A stretch of DNA of 64,000 bases from Hyphomonadaceae bacterium (GCA_016791365.1 JAEUMT010000005.1:1-64000), one strand, 5' to 3'. Counted from the stretch's first letter, positions 11,965 through 20,363 are shown. The notes: a model not told the origin generated them from the sequence alone. Made by a program: numbers and translations.

Positions 11965-13578
11965 TCAGCCCGGCGCGCCAGCGAGGATCGCCTCCGCCGC
12001 GATGCGGCGGGCTTCGTCTTCGAGACGCAAGCCGCGGAGCGCGCGGATGATGCGCTCTACCGATTCTGCGTCGAGACGCGCCGGTCCGCCTTCGCCGGCG
12101 GCGACGGCAGCAAGGAGCGCGCCTTCGCCGATCGCGCCGCGCTCAACGGCGGAGGCGAGCGCCAGCATCGCGCCGCTTTCAGCGCGAGCGCCGCCTTGGG
12201 GAGGATTGGCGAGCAGATACGCCTCGACCGAGCCTTCCATGGGTGCGCCGAGCGCCGCCAGGATTGCGACATCGCGCGCCGCGGCGCGCGCCTGTTGGGC
12301 GCCTGCGCGGTCGATGCGGCGCTGCATCGCCATCGAGCCTTGATCATTGCGCGCGCCGGTGAGCGCCACCAGAGCCGCGTCGAGCGGCGCGAGCGCGGCT
12401 TCATCGCCGCCGGCCTGGCGTGCGCTTGCGACGAGGCGTTGGCCGAGTTGTACGTCGCCCGTCCCCAATGCGGCGCGCGCAAAGAGGACAGCCGAGGCCG
12501 CGTCCGGCGCGCTTTGAAGCGCCGCGATGTCGGCTTTGAAGAAACGCGCGGCCGCGGCGAAGTCCGCATACGCCGTTGCCTGGCGCAGGACGCCGGCGAT
12601 GGCGCCTGCCGCTTCGATCGAGCCGGGCGCCGCCGTGACCCGGCGCAGTGCTGTTGCGACGGGAGGCAATGCGGAGGTGATTTCCGCAGGTGTGGCGGCG
12701 AGGATTGTCCGCGCTTCGCTGGCGCTGATCACGCCGCGGCGGAAGGCGAGAGCGGCGGCCTGCGCGCGTTGGGGTTGCGGTGACTGCTCGTTGCGCGCCA
12801 GGGCGACGAGCGCGAGCGTCGAAGAGTTCGCGAGCGGGTTCGGGCCCGGGCGCAATTGGCCTGCGATCGAAAGCTGTACCGCGAGCGAGTTGTCATAGCG
12901 CGCCGCTGGCGGACGTGCGCCGGGAGCGCCGCCGGCCGCGGCGACAGCGCCTGTGTACCAGGCGTCAGCGGCGTTCTGCGCGCGTGCAAGTTCAAGCGCT
13001 AAGTCCGACGCGGCGCGATCGCCGGCCGCCGCCGCGCAATACGCGCGCAGGCGCAGCAGGAATGGCGGTGCCTGTTCGCCGACGGTGGCGGCGCGGCCGC
13101 GATTGCACGCCTGCGCGCGTTGGTTGCGCGCGAGCTCAGCTTGCGCCGCGTATTGCGCGATCGCCGGATCTGTGGATGCGCGCCCCGCGCCGGACGCCAT
13201 TGTCGCAAGTTCGTCGGCCGCGCCCATTTTGCCGAGCGCTTCGAAGCGCTCGCGCGCGGCGGCGTCCGCATCGCCGCGCGGCGCATCCGCGCCCGAGAGC
13301 AATACGCGTCGCGCCAGCGCGAAAGTCGCCGGTGACTCGTAAACCGCCGGCAGGCGGTCGAACGCCAGCGCCAGGAACGCAGGATCGGAGCGGCTCCAGA
13401 TGTCGCCAGGCAACGCGCCGTTCGCACGCGAGAGTGCGCCGACAGTCCACGCATTGAGCTCGCTGATCTGTTGCTGCTCGATTGGCGCCGGCTCCTGCGT
13501 TTGCGCGTAGGCGCATACGGGAAGCAGCACGCCGGCGGTGAGCGCGAGCGCGAATGAGCGGGTAACCATGTTCGTCAT
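11965..13578 (-). CDS. Secreted Ala-rich helical-repeat protein, function unknown
   Basis: 537 residues from ATG 13578. The start has a Sec signal (MTNMVTRSFALALTAGVLLP, cut near AYAQ). The rest is strongly Ala/Arg-rich and looks like a helical solenoid of about 35-residue repeats, possibly divergent TPRs, with few aromatic residues. I do not recognise a named family. Its ATG overlaps the stop of the microprotein gene upstream by ATGA, which implies translational coupling. The frame runs further upstream to 13686, but that part overlaps the coupled gene and has no signal sequence. It sits between xerD and aroK. Confidence 0.7.
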   Translation of the reverse strand: MTNMVTRSFALALTAGVLLPVCAYAQTQEPAPIEQQQISELNAWTVGALSRANGALPGDIWSRSDPAFLALAFDRLPAVYESPATFALARRVLLSGADAPRGDADAAARERFEALGKMGAADELATMASGAGRASTDPAIAQYAAQAELARNQRAQACNRGRAATVGEQAPPFLLRLRAYCAAAAGDRAASDLALELARAQNAADAWYTGAVAAAGGAPGARPPAARYDNSLAVQLSIAGQLRPGPNPLANSSTLALVALARNEQSPQPQRAQAAALAFRRGVISASEARTILAATPAEITSALPPVATALRRVTAAPGSIEAAGAIAGVLRQATAYADFAAAARFFKADIAALQSAPDAASAVLFARAALGTGDVQLGQRLVASARQAGGDEAALAPLDAALVALTGARNDQGSMAMQRRIDRAGAQQARAAARDVAILAALGAPMEGSVEAYLLANPPQGGARAESGAMLALASAVERGAIGEGALLAAVAAGEGGPARLDAESVERIIRALRGLRLEDEARRIAAEAILAGAPG

Positions 13579-13763
13579 TCCTTGAAGGCGTCCTGCACTT
13601 CGACACTGATCTGCTGCGGGGCCGGCGCGAGCCTGTCGGCCTGGCCGATAAAGAACACGAACAGACCGATGACCGCGGCGGCGCATACGCCAATCGCGGC
13701 GTACCCCACCTGCGGTGGCATTCGCCGGCTGAACGAAGATCGCCTGCGTCTGCGTCTATACAT
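13575..13763 (-). CDS. Small single-helix membrane protein with Arg-rich head
   Basis: 62 residues starting MYRRRRRRSSFSRRMPPQ, then one hydrophobic helix (about 19-42, containing AAVIGLFVFFIG), then a short acidic tail. The positive head predicts cytoplasmic N-terminus and periplasmic C-terminus. The stop codon overlaps the start of the next gene (ATGA at 13575-13578), so the two products are probably made together, perhaps as a membrane anchor and its secreted partner. The start at 13763 lies 108 nt from the divergent aroK. No known domain recognised. Confidence 0.65.
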   Translation of the reverse strand: MYRRRRRRSSFSRRMPPQVGYAAIGVCAAAVIGLFVFFIGQADRLAPAPQQISVEVQDAFKE

Positions 13764-13871
13764 GCCCTCGTTTGGCCCCTGCCGTTGCGAGCGGACGAGA
13801 TTGCCCCCAAAATGTGGCGAAGTTCTAACCCGGTCCGCGCTTAACCTTGTTCGGACCTTTTGAGGTGATTC

Positions 13872-14477
13872 GTGGTTCGGCCGGAAAGCAGCGATGTCGG
13901 TGAGCGTGCGGACGCCGCTGTCGAGCTGCGTCGGCAGGCGGCCGGTATCGCGCCTGGGCGTACGGTGGCGCTGGTCGGGCTCATGGGGGCAGGCAAGACC
14001 ACGATTGGCCGCCGCCTCGCGCAGGCGCTCGACCTGCCGTTTGCGGATGCCGACGAGGCGATTGTTGCGGCCGCGGGTCGTTCCATTGAGGATATCTTCG
14101 CCGAGCGCGGCGAGTGTGAGTTCCGCCGCGGCGAGCGGCAGGTCATTGCGCGCCTGCTTGATGGCCCCGCGCATGTGCTCGCGACAGGCGGCGGTGCGTT
14201 TATTGATCCGCGCACGCGTGCATTGATGAAGGAACGCGCCATTTCGATTTGGCTGAAAGCGCCGCTAGATGTGTTGATGAAGCGGGTGGCCAAGCGCGAT
14301 CATCGTCCGCTGCTCAAGGAGGATGATCCGCGCGCCGTGATGCAAAGACTGATGGACGAACGTTACCCGATCTACGCCGAAGCCGATCTCACGATCGAAA
14401 CCGGCAGCGGCCCGCACAACAGCGCTGTCGCGCACATTCTCACGGCGCTGCGCGCGCATTTGCAGGTGACGCCGTGA
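13872..14477 (+). CDS. aroK: Shikimate kinase
   Basis: Phosphorylates shikimate at the 3-OH in chorismate synthesis. 201 residues, a little longer than the usual 170-190 because of about 25 extra N-terminal residues. The Walker A is GLMGAGKTTIGRRLA, the shikimate-binding DADEAI follows, then FRRGERQVI, the glycine-rich GGGAF and the lid region KRDHRPLLK. The start is GTG at 13872, with GAGGTGA 4 nt upstream. Its TGA overlaps the GTG of aroB (GTGA), so the pair is translationally coupled. Confidence 0.96.
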   Translation: MVRPESSDVGERADAAVELRRQAAGIAPGRTVALVGLMGAGKTTIGRRLAQALDLPFADADEAIVAAAGRSIEDIFAERGECEFRRGERQVIARLLDGPAHVLATGGGAFIDPRTRALMKERAISIWLKAPLDVLMKRVAKRDHRPLLKEDDPRAVMQRLMDERYPIYAEADLTIETGSGPHNSAVAHILTALRAHLQVTP

Positions 14478-15577
14478 ACACCATACGCGTCAAACTCGGT
14501 GAGCGCAGTTATGACGTTCACTCCGGCGCGAACCTGCTTGCGTGCGCAGGCGAACTCATTGCGCCGTTCGCGCCGGGCAATCGCGTATTCATCATCACCG
14601 ATGAGACGGTTGCGCGTCTGCACCGTCCCGCGCTGGCGGCGTCGCTGGACGCCGCCGGGCTCAAGAATTGGACGATAACGCTGCCGCCTGGCGAAAGCGC
14701 CAAGAGCTATACCGGGCTTGAAATGGTCACGCGCCATTTGCTTCAGGCTGGTGTGAGCCGCAGCGATCTTGTCATCGCCTTCGGCGGCGGCGTGATCGGC
14801 GATCTTGCCGGGCTTGCCGCGGGGCTTGTCAAACGCGGCGTCGATTTCGTGCAGATCCCGACGACCTTGCTGGCGCAAGTGGATTCGAGCGTCGGCGGCA
14901 AGACCGCGATCGATACGCCGGAGGGCAAAAATCTCATCGGGCTCATTCACCAGCCGAAGCTAGTCATCGCCGATCTCGACGTGCTCGCGACGTTGGACGA
15001 TCGCCAGATGCGCGCCGGCTACGCCGAGATCGTCAAAGCGGCGCTTATTGGCGATGCTGAATTTTTCAACTGGTGCGAGGCCCATGCCGCCAAGCTGTTG
15101 CTTGGTGATTTCGAGGCGCTGCAGTTCGCCATCGCCACCGCGATCAGCTTCAAAGCGCGCATCGTTGAAGCCGACGAAACCGAGCAGGGCGTGCGCGCGC
15201 TGCTCAATCTCGGCCACACCTTCGCGCATGCGCTGGAAGCGCACTCCGCTTACGATGGCGCGTTGATGCACGGAGAGGCTGTCGCCGCCGGAACGAGTCT
15301 CGCGTTTCAGCTTTCCGCGCAGCTTGGCCTTTGCGCCGAGGATGACGCCGCGCGCGTGCGCGCGCACCTTGATCGCGCCGGCTTCGTCACCGATCTGCGC
15401 AAGCTCCCCGGCGCTCCTTATGACGCCACTAAACTCACCGCCCTGATGGCCGCGGACAAGAAGAACAAGGCCGGGCTTCTCACTCTTATCCTCGCGCGCG
15501 GCATCGGCCGCGCCTTCATCGACCGCGACGCGCCGGTCGATGTCGTCCTCGAACTGCTTCAACAAGAAACAAAATGA
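14474..15577 (+). CDS. aroB: 3-dehydroquinate synthase
   Basis: Converts DAHP to 3-dehydroquinate, the second step of the shikimate pathway. 367 residues, the standard length. NAD-binding FGGGVIGDLAGLAAG, the metal and substrate region PTTLLAQVDSSVGGKTAID, the LNLGHTFAHALE zinc-ligand motif and HGEAVAAG are all intact. GTG start at 14474 inside the aroK stop; its own stop overlaps the next ATG (ATGA at 15574-15577). Three genes are therefore stitched by 4-nt overlaps into one operon. Confidence 0.97.
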   Translation: MNTIRVKLGERSYDVHSGANLLACAGELIAPFAPGNRVFIITDETVARLHRPALAASLDAAGLKNWTITLPPGESAKSYTGLEMVTRHLLQAGVSRSDLVIAFGGGVIGDLAGLAAGLVKRGVDFVQIPTTLLAQVDSSVGGKTAIDTPEGKNLIGLIHQPKLVIADLDVLATLDDRQMRAGYAEIVKAALIGDAEFFNWCEAHAAKLLLGDFEALQFAIATAISFKARIVEADETEQGVRALLNLGHTFAHALEAHSAYDGALMHGEAVAAGTSLAFQLSAQLGLCAEDDAARVRAHLDRAGFVTDLRKLPGAPYDATKLTALMAADKKNKAGLLTLILARGIGRAFIDRDAPVDVVLELLQQETK

Positions 15578-16887
15578 ACCCGCTTCTCAGTCTTCTGGTG
15601 GCCTTTCTTCTGTTGGCCGCCAATGCGTTTTATGTCGCCGCCGAATTTGCGCTGGTGAAAGCGCGTGGCTTCCGCATCGACACGCTGGCGGAAGAGAACA
15701 AATTCGGCGCGGTGCTCACCAAGAAAATCCTCGCCAACATCGAGGCCTATCTTGCCTGTTGCCAACTCGGCATCACGATGGCGTCTCTTGGTCTTGGCTG
15801 GGTGGGTGAGCCCACCGTCGCCGCCATCGTCACGCCGCTTCTGCAGCCGCTTGGCATGAGCGAAGAGGCGATCCACCTCGTCGCCTTCGTCATCGGCTTT
15901 CTTGTGTTCTCGTCGCTGCACATCGTCATCGGCGAGCAAGTGCCGAAGACCTTCGCCATCCGCAATCCGGAGCCGGTTTCGCTTCTGATCGCCTATCCAC
16001 TGCACTGGTCGTTTCTCGTATTCTACCCGCTGAACTGGGCGCTCAACGCCGCCTCGCGCGGCGTGCTGCGCGCGTTCGGCGTCCGCGAGGTTTCGCATCA
16101 CGAAGTGCTGACGGGCGCCGAGATCGAGAGCATTGTCGACGTTTCCGCCGAGCAGGGCGCGCTCGACATGAGCGTCCGCGATCGTTTGCGCGGTTCACTC
16201 GATCTCTCCGAGCTTTCGATCGCCGACGTGATGATCCATCGCAAGGCGATCAAGTCGCTCGATATCGATCTGCCGCCGCGCGAAATCCTCGCCCAGGCGA
16301 TGAGCTCGCCGCACACGCGCCTGCCGCTTTACAAGGACGAGCCCGACAACATCGTCGGCATCCTGCATGCACGTGACCTGCTGCGCGCGATTTCAGAATT
16401 GGGCCGCGACGGCTTCGACGTGCATGAAGTCAAGCGCGATGCGTGGTTCACGCCGGTCACGACAAGCGCCGAAGATCAGCTCGCCGAATTTCTGCGCCGC
16501 CGCGAACACTTTGCTCTGGTGGTGGACGAGTACGGCGCGCTCATGGGTCTCGTCACGCTCGAAGACATTCTGGAAGAGATCGTCGGCGACATCAAAGACG
16601 AACACGACATCGCCGTCCAAGGCGTGCGCCAACAGCCCGACGGCAGCGTCAACGTAGATGGCAGCGTCCCCATCCGCGATTTGAACCGCGCGATGAACTG
16701 GGACTTGCCGGATGAAGAAGCCGTGACGATCGCGGGGCTGGTGATCCACGAAGCCCAAGCGATCCCGGAGCCGGGGCAAAGGTTCGCGTTTCACGGCTAT
16801 CGGTTTCAAGTGCTGCGGCGGCAGCGCAATCAGCTGACTGCGCTAAGGGTGGAGCGCGAGGTGGAAGAGGGGATGGAGGGTGGTTAG
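15574..16887 (+). CDS. CNNM/CBS-domain membrane protein (CorC/TlyC hemolysin-like family)
   Basis: Likely divalent-cation (Mg/Co) transport-associated membrane protein; the old hemolysin label is misleading. 437 residues: DUF21/CNNM membrane domain of about four helices (1-190), with the family motif GLGWVGEPTVA; two CBS domains (about 205-345; LPLYKDEPDNIVGILHARDL and VVDEYGALMGLVTLEDILEE); and a C-terminal CorC/HlyC domain (about 350-430). It overlaps aroB by ATGA, so it shares the aro operon. Confidence 0.93.
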   Translation: MNPLLSLLVAFLLLAANAFYVAAEFALVKARGFRIDTLAEENKFGAVLTKKILANIEAYLACCQLGITMASLGLGWVGEPTVAAIVTPLLQPLGMSEEAIHLVAFVIGFLVFSSLHIVIGEQVPKTFAIRNPEPVSLLIAYPLHWSFLVFYPLNWALNAASRGVLRAFGVREVSHHEVLTGAEIESIVDVSAEQGALDMSVRDRLRGSLDLSELSIADVMIHRKAIKSLDIDLPPREILAQAMSSPHTRLPLYKDEPDNIVGILHARDLLRAISELGRDGFDVHEVKRDAWFTPVTTSAEDQLAEFLRRREHFALVVDEYGALMGLVTLEDILEEIVGDIKDEHDIAVQGVRQQPDGSVNVDGSVPIRDLNRAMNWDLPDEEAVTIAGLVIHEAQAIPEPGQRFAFHGYRFQVLRRQRNQLTALRVEREVEEGMEGG

Positions 16888-16964
16888 TACTCACCGCCAA
16901 TTGGTCCAATACCGAGCCGCCGAGCTGTGATCGCGATGCACGGCTCACTCCGCTAAGCCATTGA

Positions 16965-17122
16965 GCCGGCGCGCACGGCGTGGTCGTGCGCTGCGGCACG
17001 TGTCTTAATTTGCGCATTTTCACACCAACGTACGCGCTCAAGCTGTTCGGCGCCGAGACGTGCGTCGACGACATACCCGCGCAAGCCAAACACGCCATAG
17101 CCAACAGGCTCCGCCGCTCTTC
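16965..17122 (+). pseudogene. Possible zinc-ribbon gene remnant cut by a repeat
   Basis: The frame reads a protein-like stretch, VVRCGTCLNLRIF then TPTYALKLFGAETCVDDIPA, from GTG 16980. This recalls the first half of short alphaproteobacterial zinc-ribbon proteins, in which one CxxC is followed later by a second. Here the second pair is missing: after ANRLR the frame runs straight into the repeat element at 17123. An in-frame stop lies just upstream (16962-16964). I read it as a decayed or interrupted gene. The rest of 16888-16964 shows nothing I can name. Confidence 0.3.
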
Positions 17123-17259
17123 CTTCTCCCGCATGGGCGGGAGAAGATGGCCCGGAGGGCCGGATGAGGGTGGGTCCCTAACGAGCGAAGCTCATCGTCA
17201 AACTCACCCCCTCATCCGATCGCTTCGCGACCACCTTCTCCCCCTCGCGGGGGAGAAGG
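17123..17259. repeat. Hairpin-ended repeat element upstream of the DUF559 gene
   Basis: Left hairpin CTTCTCCCGC/GCGGGAGAAG (17123-17132/17137-17146). Right hairpin CCTTCTCCCCC/GGGGGAGAAGG (17234-17244/17249-17259). Inner arms GGATGAGGGTG and CACCCCCTCATCCG oppose each other. The stretch CCGATCGCTTCGCGA-CACCT is shared with the rpoB-rpoC element. The element ends 15 nt before the DUF559 start codon. Confidence 0.88.
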
Positions 17260-17274
17260 GATAAGGTTCAGCCA

Positions 17275-17628
17275 ATGCGAAACGAGCACTCCATCAAACG
17301 CGCACGCGCGATGCGCAAAGAGCCAACCAGCTCCGAAGAGCGGCTTTGGTCGATGCTGCGCGGCCGCCGCTATCGCGGCGCAAAATTCCGCCGCCAGCAC
17401 GCCATCGGAATCTACGTCGTTGATTTCGCCTGCGTCGAACTCAAACTCGTCATCGAAGTCGACGGCCCATCGCACAACGATCCCGAACAAGCGGCGTTCG
17501 ACGTTCAACGCACAAACGATCTCCAACGCTGGGGCTGGCGCGTGGCCCGCATCTCCAACGCCGAAGTCTATGCCCAAAGCGACGGCCTCTACGACTTTCT
17601 GGATCGTGCGCTGAATGGTGAGGGCTGA
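17275..17628 (+). CDS. DUF559 (Vsr/restriction-endonuclease-like) protein
   Basis: 117 residues, the normal size of stand-alone DUF559 proteins, which have the PD-(D/E)XK fold related to the Vsr mismatch endonuclease. The family signature is clear: MRKEPTSSEERLWSMLRGRR, then FRRQHAIGIYVVDFACVELK with the putative catalytic Asp, then LVIEVDGPSH, and a C-terminal GWRVARISNAEV. Repeat hairpins lie 15 nt upstream and 10 nt downstream, so gene and repeats look like one cassette. Biological role is not established for the family. Confidence 0.88.
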   Translation: MRNEHSIKRARAMRKEPTSSEERLWSMLRGRRYRGAKFRRQHAIGIYVVDFACVELKLVIEVDGPSHNDPEQAAFDVQRTNDLQRWGWRVARISNAEVYAQSDGLYDFLDRALNGEG

Positions 17629-17638
17629 GAAAAACCCT

Positions 17639-17664
17639 CCTTCTCCCGCATGGGCGGGAGAAGG
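17639..17664. repeat. Hairpin repeat downstream of the DUF559 gene
   Basis: Perfect 11-bp stem CCTTCTCCCGC (17639-17649) with GCGGGAGAAGG (17654-17664) and a 4-nt ATGG loop. Stem and loop are the same as the left hairpin of the element at 17123, so the DUF559 gene is bracketed by matching hairpins. There is no T-run after the stem. It also lies 13 nt past the end of the convergent MFS gene. Confidence 0.85.
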
Positions 17665-17676
17665 GAAGAGACGGCG

Positions 17677-18942
17677 TCAGGCTGTCACCACCACCGGCGC
17701 TTGCGGGGGCTTTCTTCCGATGAACGCAAACGCCAGCGCGCCAACGCAGAACAGCACCGCGCCAATCGTCAGTGCGAGATCATATGAGCCGGTTGCGTCG
17801 TGAATCTTGCCGAACGACACCAGCGCAACCGCCGTTGAAAGCGCGCCCGCCATCGCGATCACGCCGTAGATCGAGCCGTAATGCTTTAGCCCGAAGGTCC
17901 GGCTGATGAAATACGCGAAGAGATCGACTTCCGCGCCTTGTTGGGCGCCGATCATCGCCACGGCGAGCGCCGCGAGCGCAAACGACGGCTCGGGGATCAT
18001 CAGCAGCACGATGCCAATTGCCGGCACCGCCGTCGTAATCGCGCCAACCCATCGCGGCGGAAAGCGATCGAGTGAATAGCCGGTGATCAGGCGCCCGACC
18101 AGCAGGCCCGCGGCGTAGATGGACATCACGATCGCCACGTCGCCGTCGCTGAGACCGGTATCGCTGACGAGCGGGGCCAATTGTCCGAGCACGCCAGAGC
18201 CGGGAATGTTGATGCATGCGATCGCGATGATCAGCAGCCAGAACCGCCCGCGCTTGAGCGCGTCGCGCAGCGATATGTCCGGCACGTTGAGGGGCGCGTG
18301 TTCGATATCATCGCTCACCTGCGTTGCTGTTTCCCTGGCCTTGCCGATCAGCGCCAGCGCGATTGGCATGCCGATGAGCGCCGTCAGCGCCGCCAGGGCA
18401 AGGAACCCCGCGCGCCAGCCAAACTCGGTGTTCACGTACATGAGCAAGGGCGGGGCGATCATCGCCGCAATCGACGTGCCCGCTGTCGCAAGGCCGAGCG
18501 CCAATCCGCGTTGGCGCATGAATGAGGCGATCACCGGCCGCGTGTAAACGATAGAGGAGGTGCCGCCGCCGAAGATCCCGCCCGCGACCATGAGCGCGAC
18601 GTAGAACATGTAGGAGCCCGTCTGCATCGCGTTCAACGCATAGATGGACGCGAGTCCGATCGAGCAAATGATCGCGACGCGGCGAAAGCCGATGCGGTCG
18701 AGGTAGCGGCCAATGATTGGCAACGTCACCGCGCCGGCGGCGAACGAGATCATGCCGCCGACGCCAAGGTCGCCGCGCGACCAGCCGAACTCGTCGCCGA
18801 CAGGTCCGATGAAGATGCTGGCGACGTAAAGGTAGAGCGCGACGCCGGTTCCCATGCCAGCCGCGGCGCCAAGTGCGATGCGCCAGCCATTGCGCCACTC
18901 TGCGATGTCAGCTGCGCTCATCGCGCGTGGGGTGTCGGCCAT
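17677..18942 (-). CDS. Major facilitator superfamily transporter (oxalate/monocarboxylate-like)
   Basis: Inner-membrane secondary carrier with 12 predicted helices in 421 residues. The layout (first helix pair with FGWSRGDLGVGG, then GRYLDRIGFRR after helix 2, a central polar loop around 200-225 and LVGRLITGYSLDRFPPRW between helices 8 and 9) resembles the oxalate/formate antiporter and monocarboxylate-porter branch. The substrate cannot be read from the sequence. The C-terminus ends RKPPQAPVVVTA. It lies 80 nt downstream of cheR on the same strand, with no terminator seen between them. Confidence 0.88.
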   Translation of the reverse strand: MADTPRAMSAADIAEWRNGWRIALGAAAGMGTGVALYLYVASIFIGPVGDEFGWSRGDLGVGGMISFAAGAVTLPIIGRYLDRIGFRRVAIICSIGLASIYALNAMQTGSYMFYVALMVAGGIFGGGTSSIVYTRPVIASFMRQRGLALGLATAGTSIAAMIAPPLLMYVNTEFGWRAGFLALAALTALIGMPIALALIGKARETATQVSDDIEHAPLNVPDISLRDALKRGRFWLLIIAIACINIPGSGVLGQLAPLVSDTGLSDGDVAIVMSIYAAGLLVGRLITGYSLDRFPPRWVGAITTAVPAIGIVLLMIPEPSFALAALAVAMIGAQQGAEVDLFAYFISRTFGLKHYGSIYGVIAMAGALSTAVALVSFGKIHDATGSYDLALTIGAVLFCVGALAFAFIGRKPPQAPVVVTA

Positions 18943-19022
18943 GGCGCCAGCACGCGGTCAAACGCGTGCGAGGTCAAGCGCTGAGTTCATTGTTGACGAG
19001 CGTCACCGATGACAGGCGTCAC

Positions 19023-19847
19023 TCAGGCCGCGGCGACACGCGCTGTGTTCGGCTTGCGCGCCACGCCGCTTTCGAGCGTGAACGCCTCGCAACCTTCAGG
19101 CAGCGTCTCGCCGGCGCCGAGCAAGAGAACGCCATTCGGGCTCAGCGCATCAGCCACGCGGCGTAGCACATCGAGCCGTGTCTCCTGGTCGAACGAAGGC
19201 AGCACATGCGCAAGTACGATGATGTCGAACTGGCCGAGTTGACCGGGATGCTTCATCAAATTGTGCTGCTCGAACTTCACGCCGGCGCGCAAGCGATCGG
19301 AAATGCGCCAGAGATCGCCAGCCTTTTCAAAGTACCCGATCAGTTTCCTGATCGGCAGCCCGCGTTGAATTTCAAACTGCGTGTAGAGGCCGGCGCGCGC
19401 TTTATCGAGGAGCCGCTCGGAAAGATCCGTCGCAATGATCTCAGTCGATGGGTTGAGGCCCTCATTGCGCATTTCATCGACGATCATGGCGATGGAGTAG
19501 GCTTCCTGGCCCGTCGCGCAGCCCGCCGACCAAATGCGCACCCGCTCATGCCCGCGCTGCTTCAACGCTTCCGGCAGCAGCGTCGTCCGCAGTTTTTCAA
19601 ACTGCGAGCGGTCGCGGAAGAACCGGGTATCGCTTTGCGCGAGGTTGTCGGCGATGGCGTTCCACAAGGCGCCGTCCGCGCGGATGCGCGCCGCGCCGAT
19701 CAGCTCGGGCACGCTGGCAAAGCCCTCGCGCCGCGCCAGCGGCTGCAAACGGATCGAGATGGCGCCGGCCATATCCTTGGTCAGAACCGCGCCCGAGCGC
19801 GTTTTCACTTCGCGGGCAATCAGCGCGATCTCGGCGTCGTTCAGCAT
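19023..19847 (-). CDS. cheR: CheR-type protein-glutamate O-methyltransferase
   Basis: SAM-dependent methylation of chemoreceptor glutamates. 274 residues: N-terminal helical CheR_N domain (about 1-75) with the QSDTRFFRDRSQFEKL segment, then the Rossmann core with RIWSAGCATGQEAYSIAM as SAM site and DIIVLAHVLPSFD later. Its ATG overlaps the stop of the CheY-like gene by one base (TGATG). There are no receptor, CheA or CheW genes here. The chpT - receiver - cheR order suggests a cell-cycle-linked or orphan role rather than a full chemotaxis operon. Confidence 0.93.
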   Translation of the reverse strand: MLNDAEIALIAREVKTRSGAVLTKDMAGAISIRLQPLARREGFASVPELIGAARIRADGALWNAIADNLAQSDTRFFRDRSQFEKLRTTLLPEALKQRGHERVRIWSAGCATGQEAYSIAMIVDEMRNEGLNPSTEIIATDLSERLLDKARAGLYTQFEIQRGLPIRKLIGYFEKAGDLWRISDRLRAGVKFEQHNLMKHPGQLGQFDIIVLAHVLPSFDQETRLDVLRRVADALSPNGVLLLGAGETLPEGCEAFTLESGVARKPNTARVAAA

Positions 19848-20212
19848 CAGATGAGGCCTGCCTCGGCGAATTTGGAATGAAGAATGTCGCCGTCGAACGG
19901 CTTCATCATGTATTCGTCGGCGCCTGCTTTCAGCGCTTCGGAAATGCGCTCGACATCGTTCTCTGTCGTGCAGAACACCACTGTGGGTTTATCGCCGCCC
20001 GGCTCCTGGCGAAGCTGGCGCAGGAAATCGATGCCGCTCATCACCGGCATCGTCCAATCGAGCAGGATGGCGTCCGGCATGCGCCGGCGCACCGCCTGCA
20101 GCGCTTCCAGGCCGTCAGCGGCTTCCTCAATCTCGAAGCGCATGTCTTCGAGAATGCGGCGCGCGACTTTGCGGATTACGCGGCTGTCGTCGACGACAAG
20201 GCAGCGTCTCAT
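19847..20212 (-). CDS. Single-domain CheY-like response regulator
   Basis: Stand-alone receiver of 121 residues with no output domain. The acidic pair is in CLVVDDSRVIRKVAR, the phospho-acceptor Asp in ILLDWTMPVMSGIDFL, the Thr switch in VVFCTTENDVE and the Lys in EYMMKPFD. One-base overlap with cheR shows co-translation. A TTAA-N7-TTAC box lies about 57-71 nt upstream of the start, like a CtrA site. It probably relays phosphate from or to a kinase elsewhere, or from the nearby ChpT. That link is inference from position. Confidence 0.92.
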   Translation of the reverse strand: MRRCLVVDDSRVIRKVARRILEDMRFEIEEAADGLEALQAVRRRMPDAILLDWTMPVMSGIDFLRQLRQEPGGDKPTVVFCTTENDVERISEALKAGADEYMMKPFDGDILHSKFAEAGLI

Positions 20213-20283
20213 GTGGCGAACTCCATCGGATTCCTATCCGACAGTGGCTAGCCCCGGTTATTGTGGAGTTAATTTGTGTTTAC
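20069..20283 (-). other. Upstream region of the receiver-cheR operon
   Basis: Marks the 5' part of the receiver gene together with its 71-nt upstream region ending in the CtrA-like box described separately. No other motif was recognised before the repeat pair that starts at 20298. Confidence 0.3.
20269..20283. promoter_or_regulatory. CtrA-like box TTAA-N7-TTAC
   Basis: TTAA at 20269-20272, seven bases, then TTAC at 20280-20283. The established CtrA consensus is TTAA-N7-TTAA, so one position differs. It sits upstream of the CheY-like regulator and downstream of chpT, whose product feeds phosphate to CtrA in Caulobacter. Binding is inferred, not shown. Confidence 0.45.
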
Positions 20284-20297
20284 GGAGCGACGTCAGT

Positions 20298-20354
20298 CTT
20301 CGACAGGCTCAGACTGACGCATCACCCACCGGCGTCGCCCTGAGCTTGTCGAAG
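20298..20354. repeat. Inverted pair of the CTTCGACA-GCTCAG repeat
   Basis: Left arm starts CTTCGACAGGCTCAG (20298-20320). The right arm (20332-20354) is its near-perfect inverted copy, with an 11-nt spacer. Same 23-nt unit as at 7264-7335 and 27347-27423. It lies between the chpT stop and the receiver gene on the minus strand and might form a hairpin in that transcript. Confidence 0.85.
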
Positions 20355-20363
20355 GGCAGGAAA

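Noticed and set aside
16980-17264. Intact 94-residue gene reading through the repeat
   Set aside because: Only the first part looks like protein; the remainder is the palindromic element. Kept only as a possible remnant.
17123-17664. CRISPR array or insertion sequence
   Set aside because: Hairpins are few and irregularly spaced with no uniform spacers, and no transposase is present.
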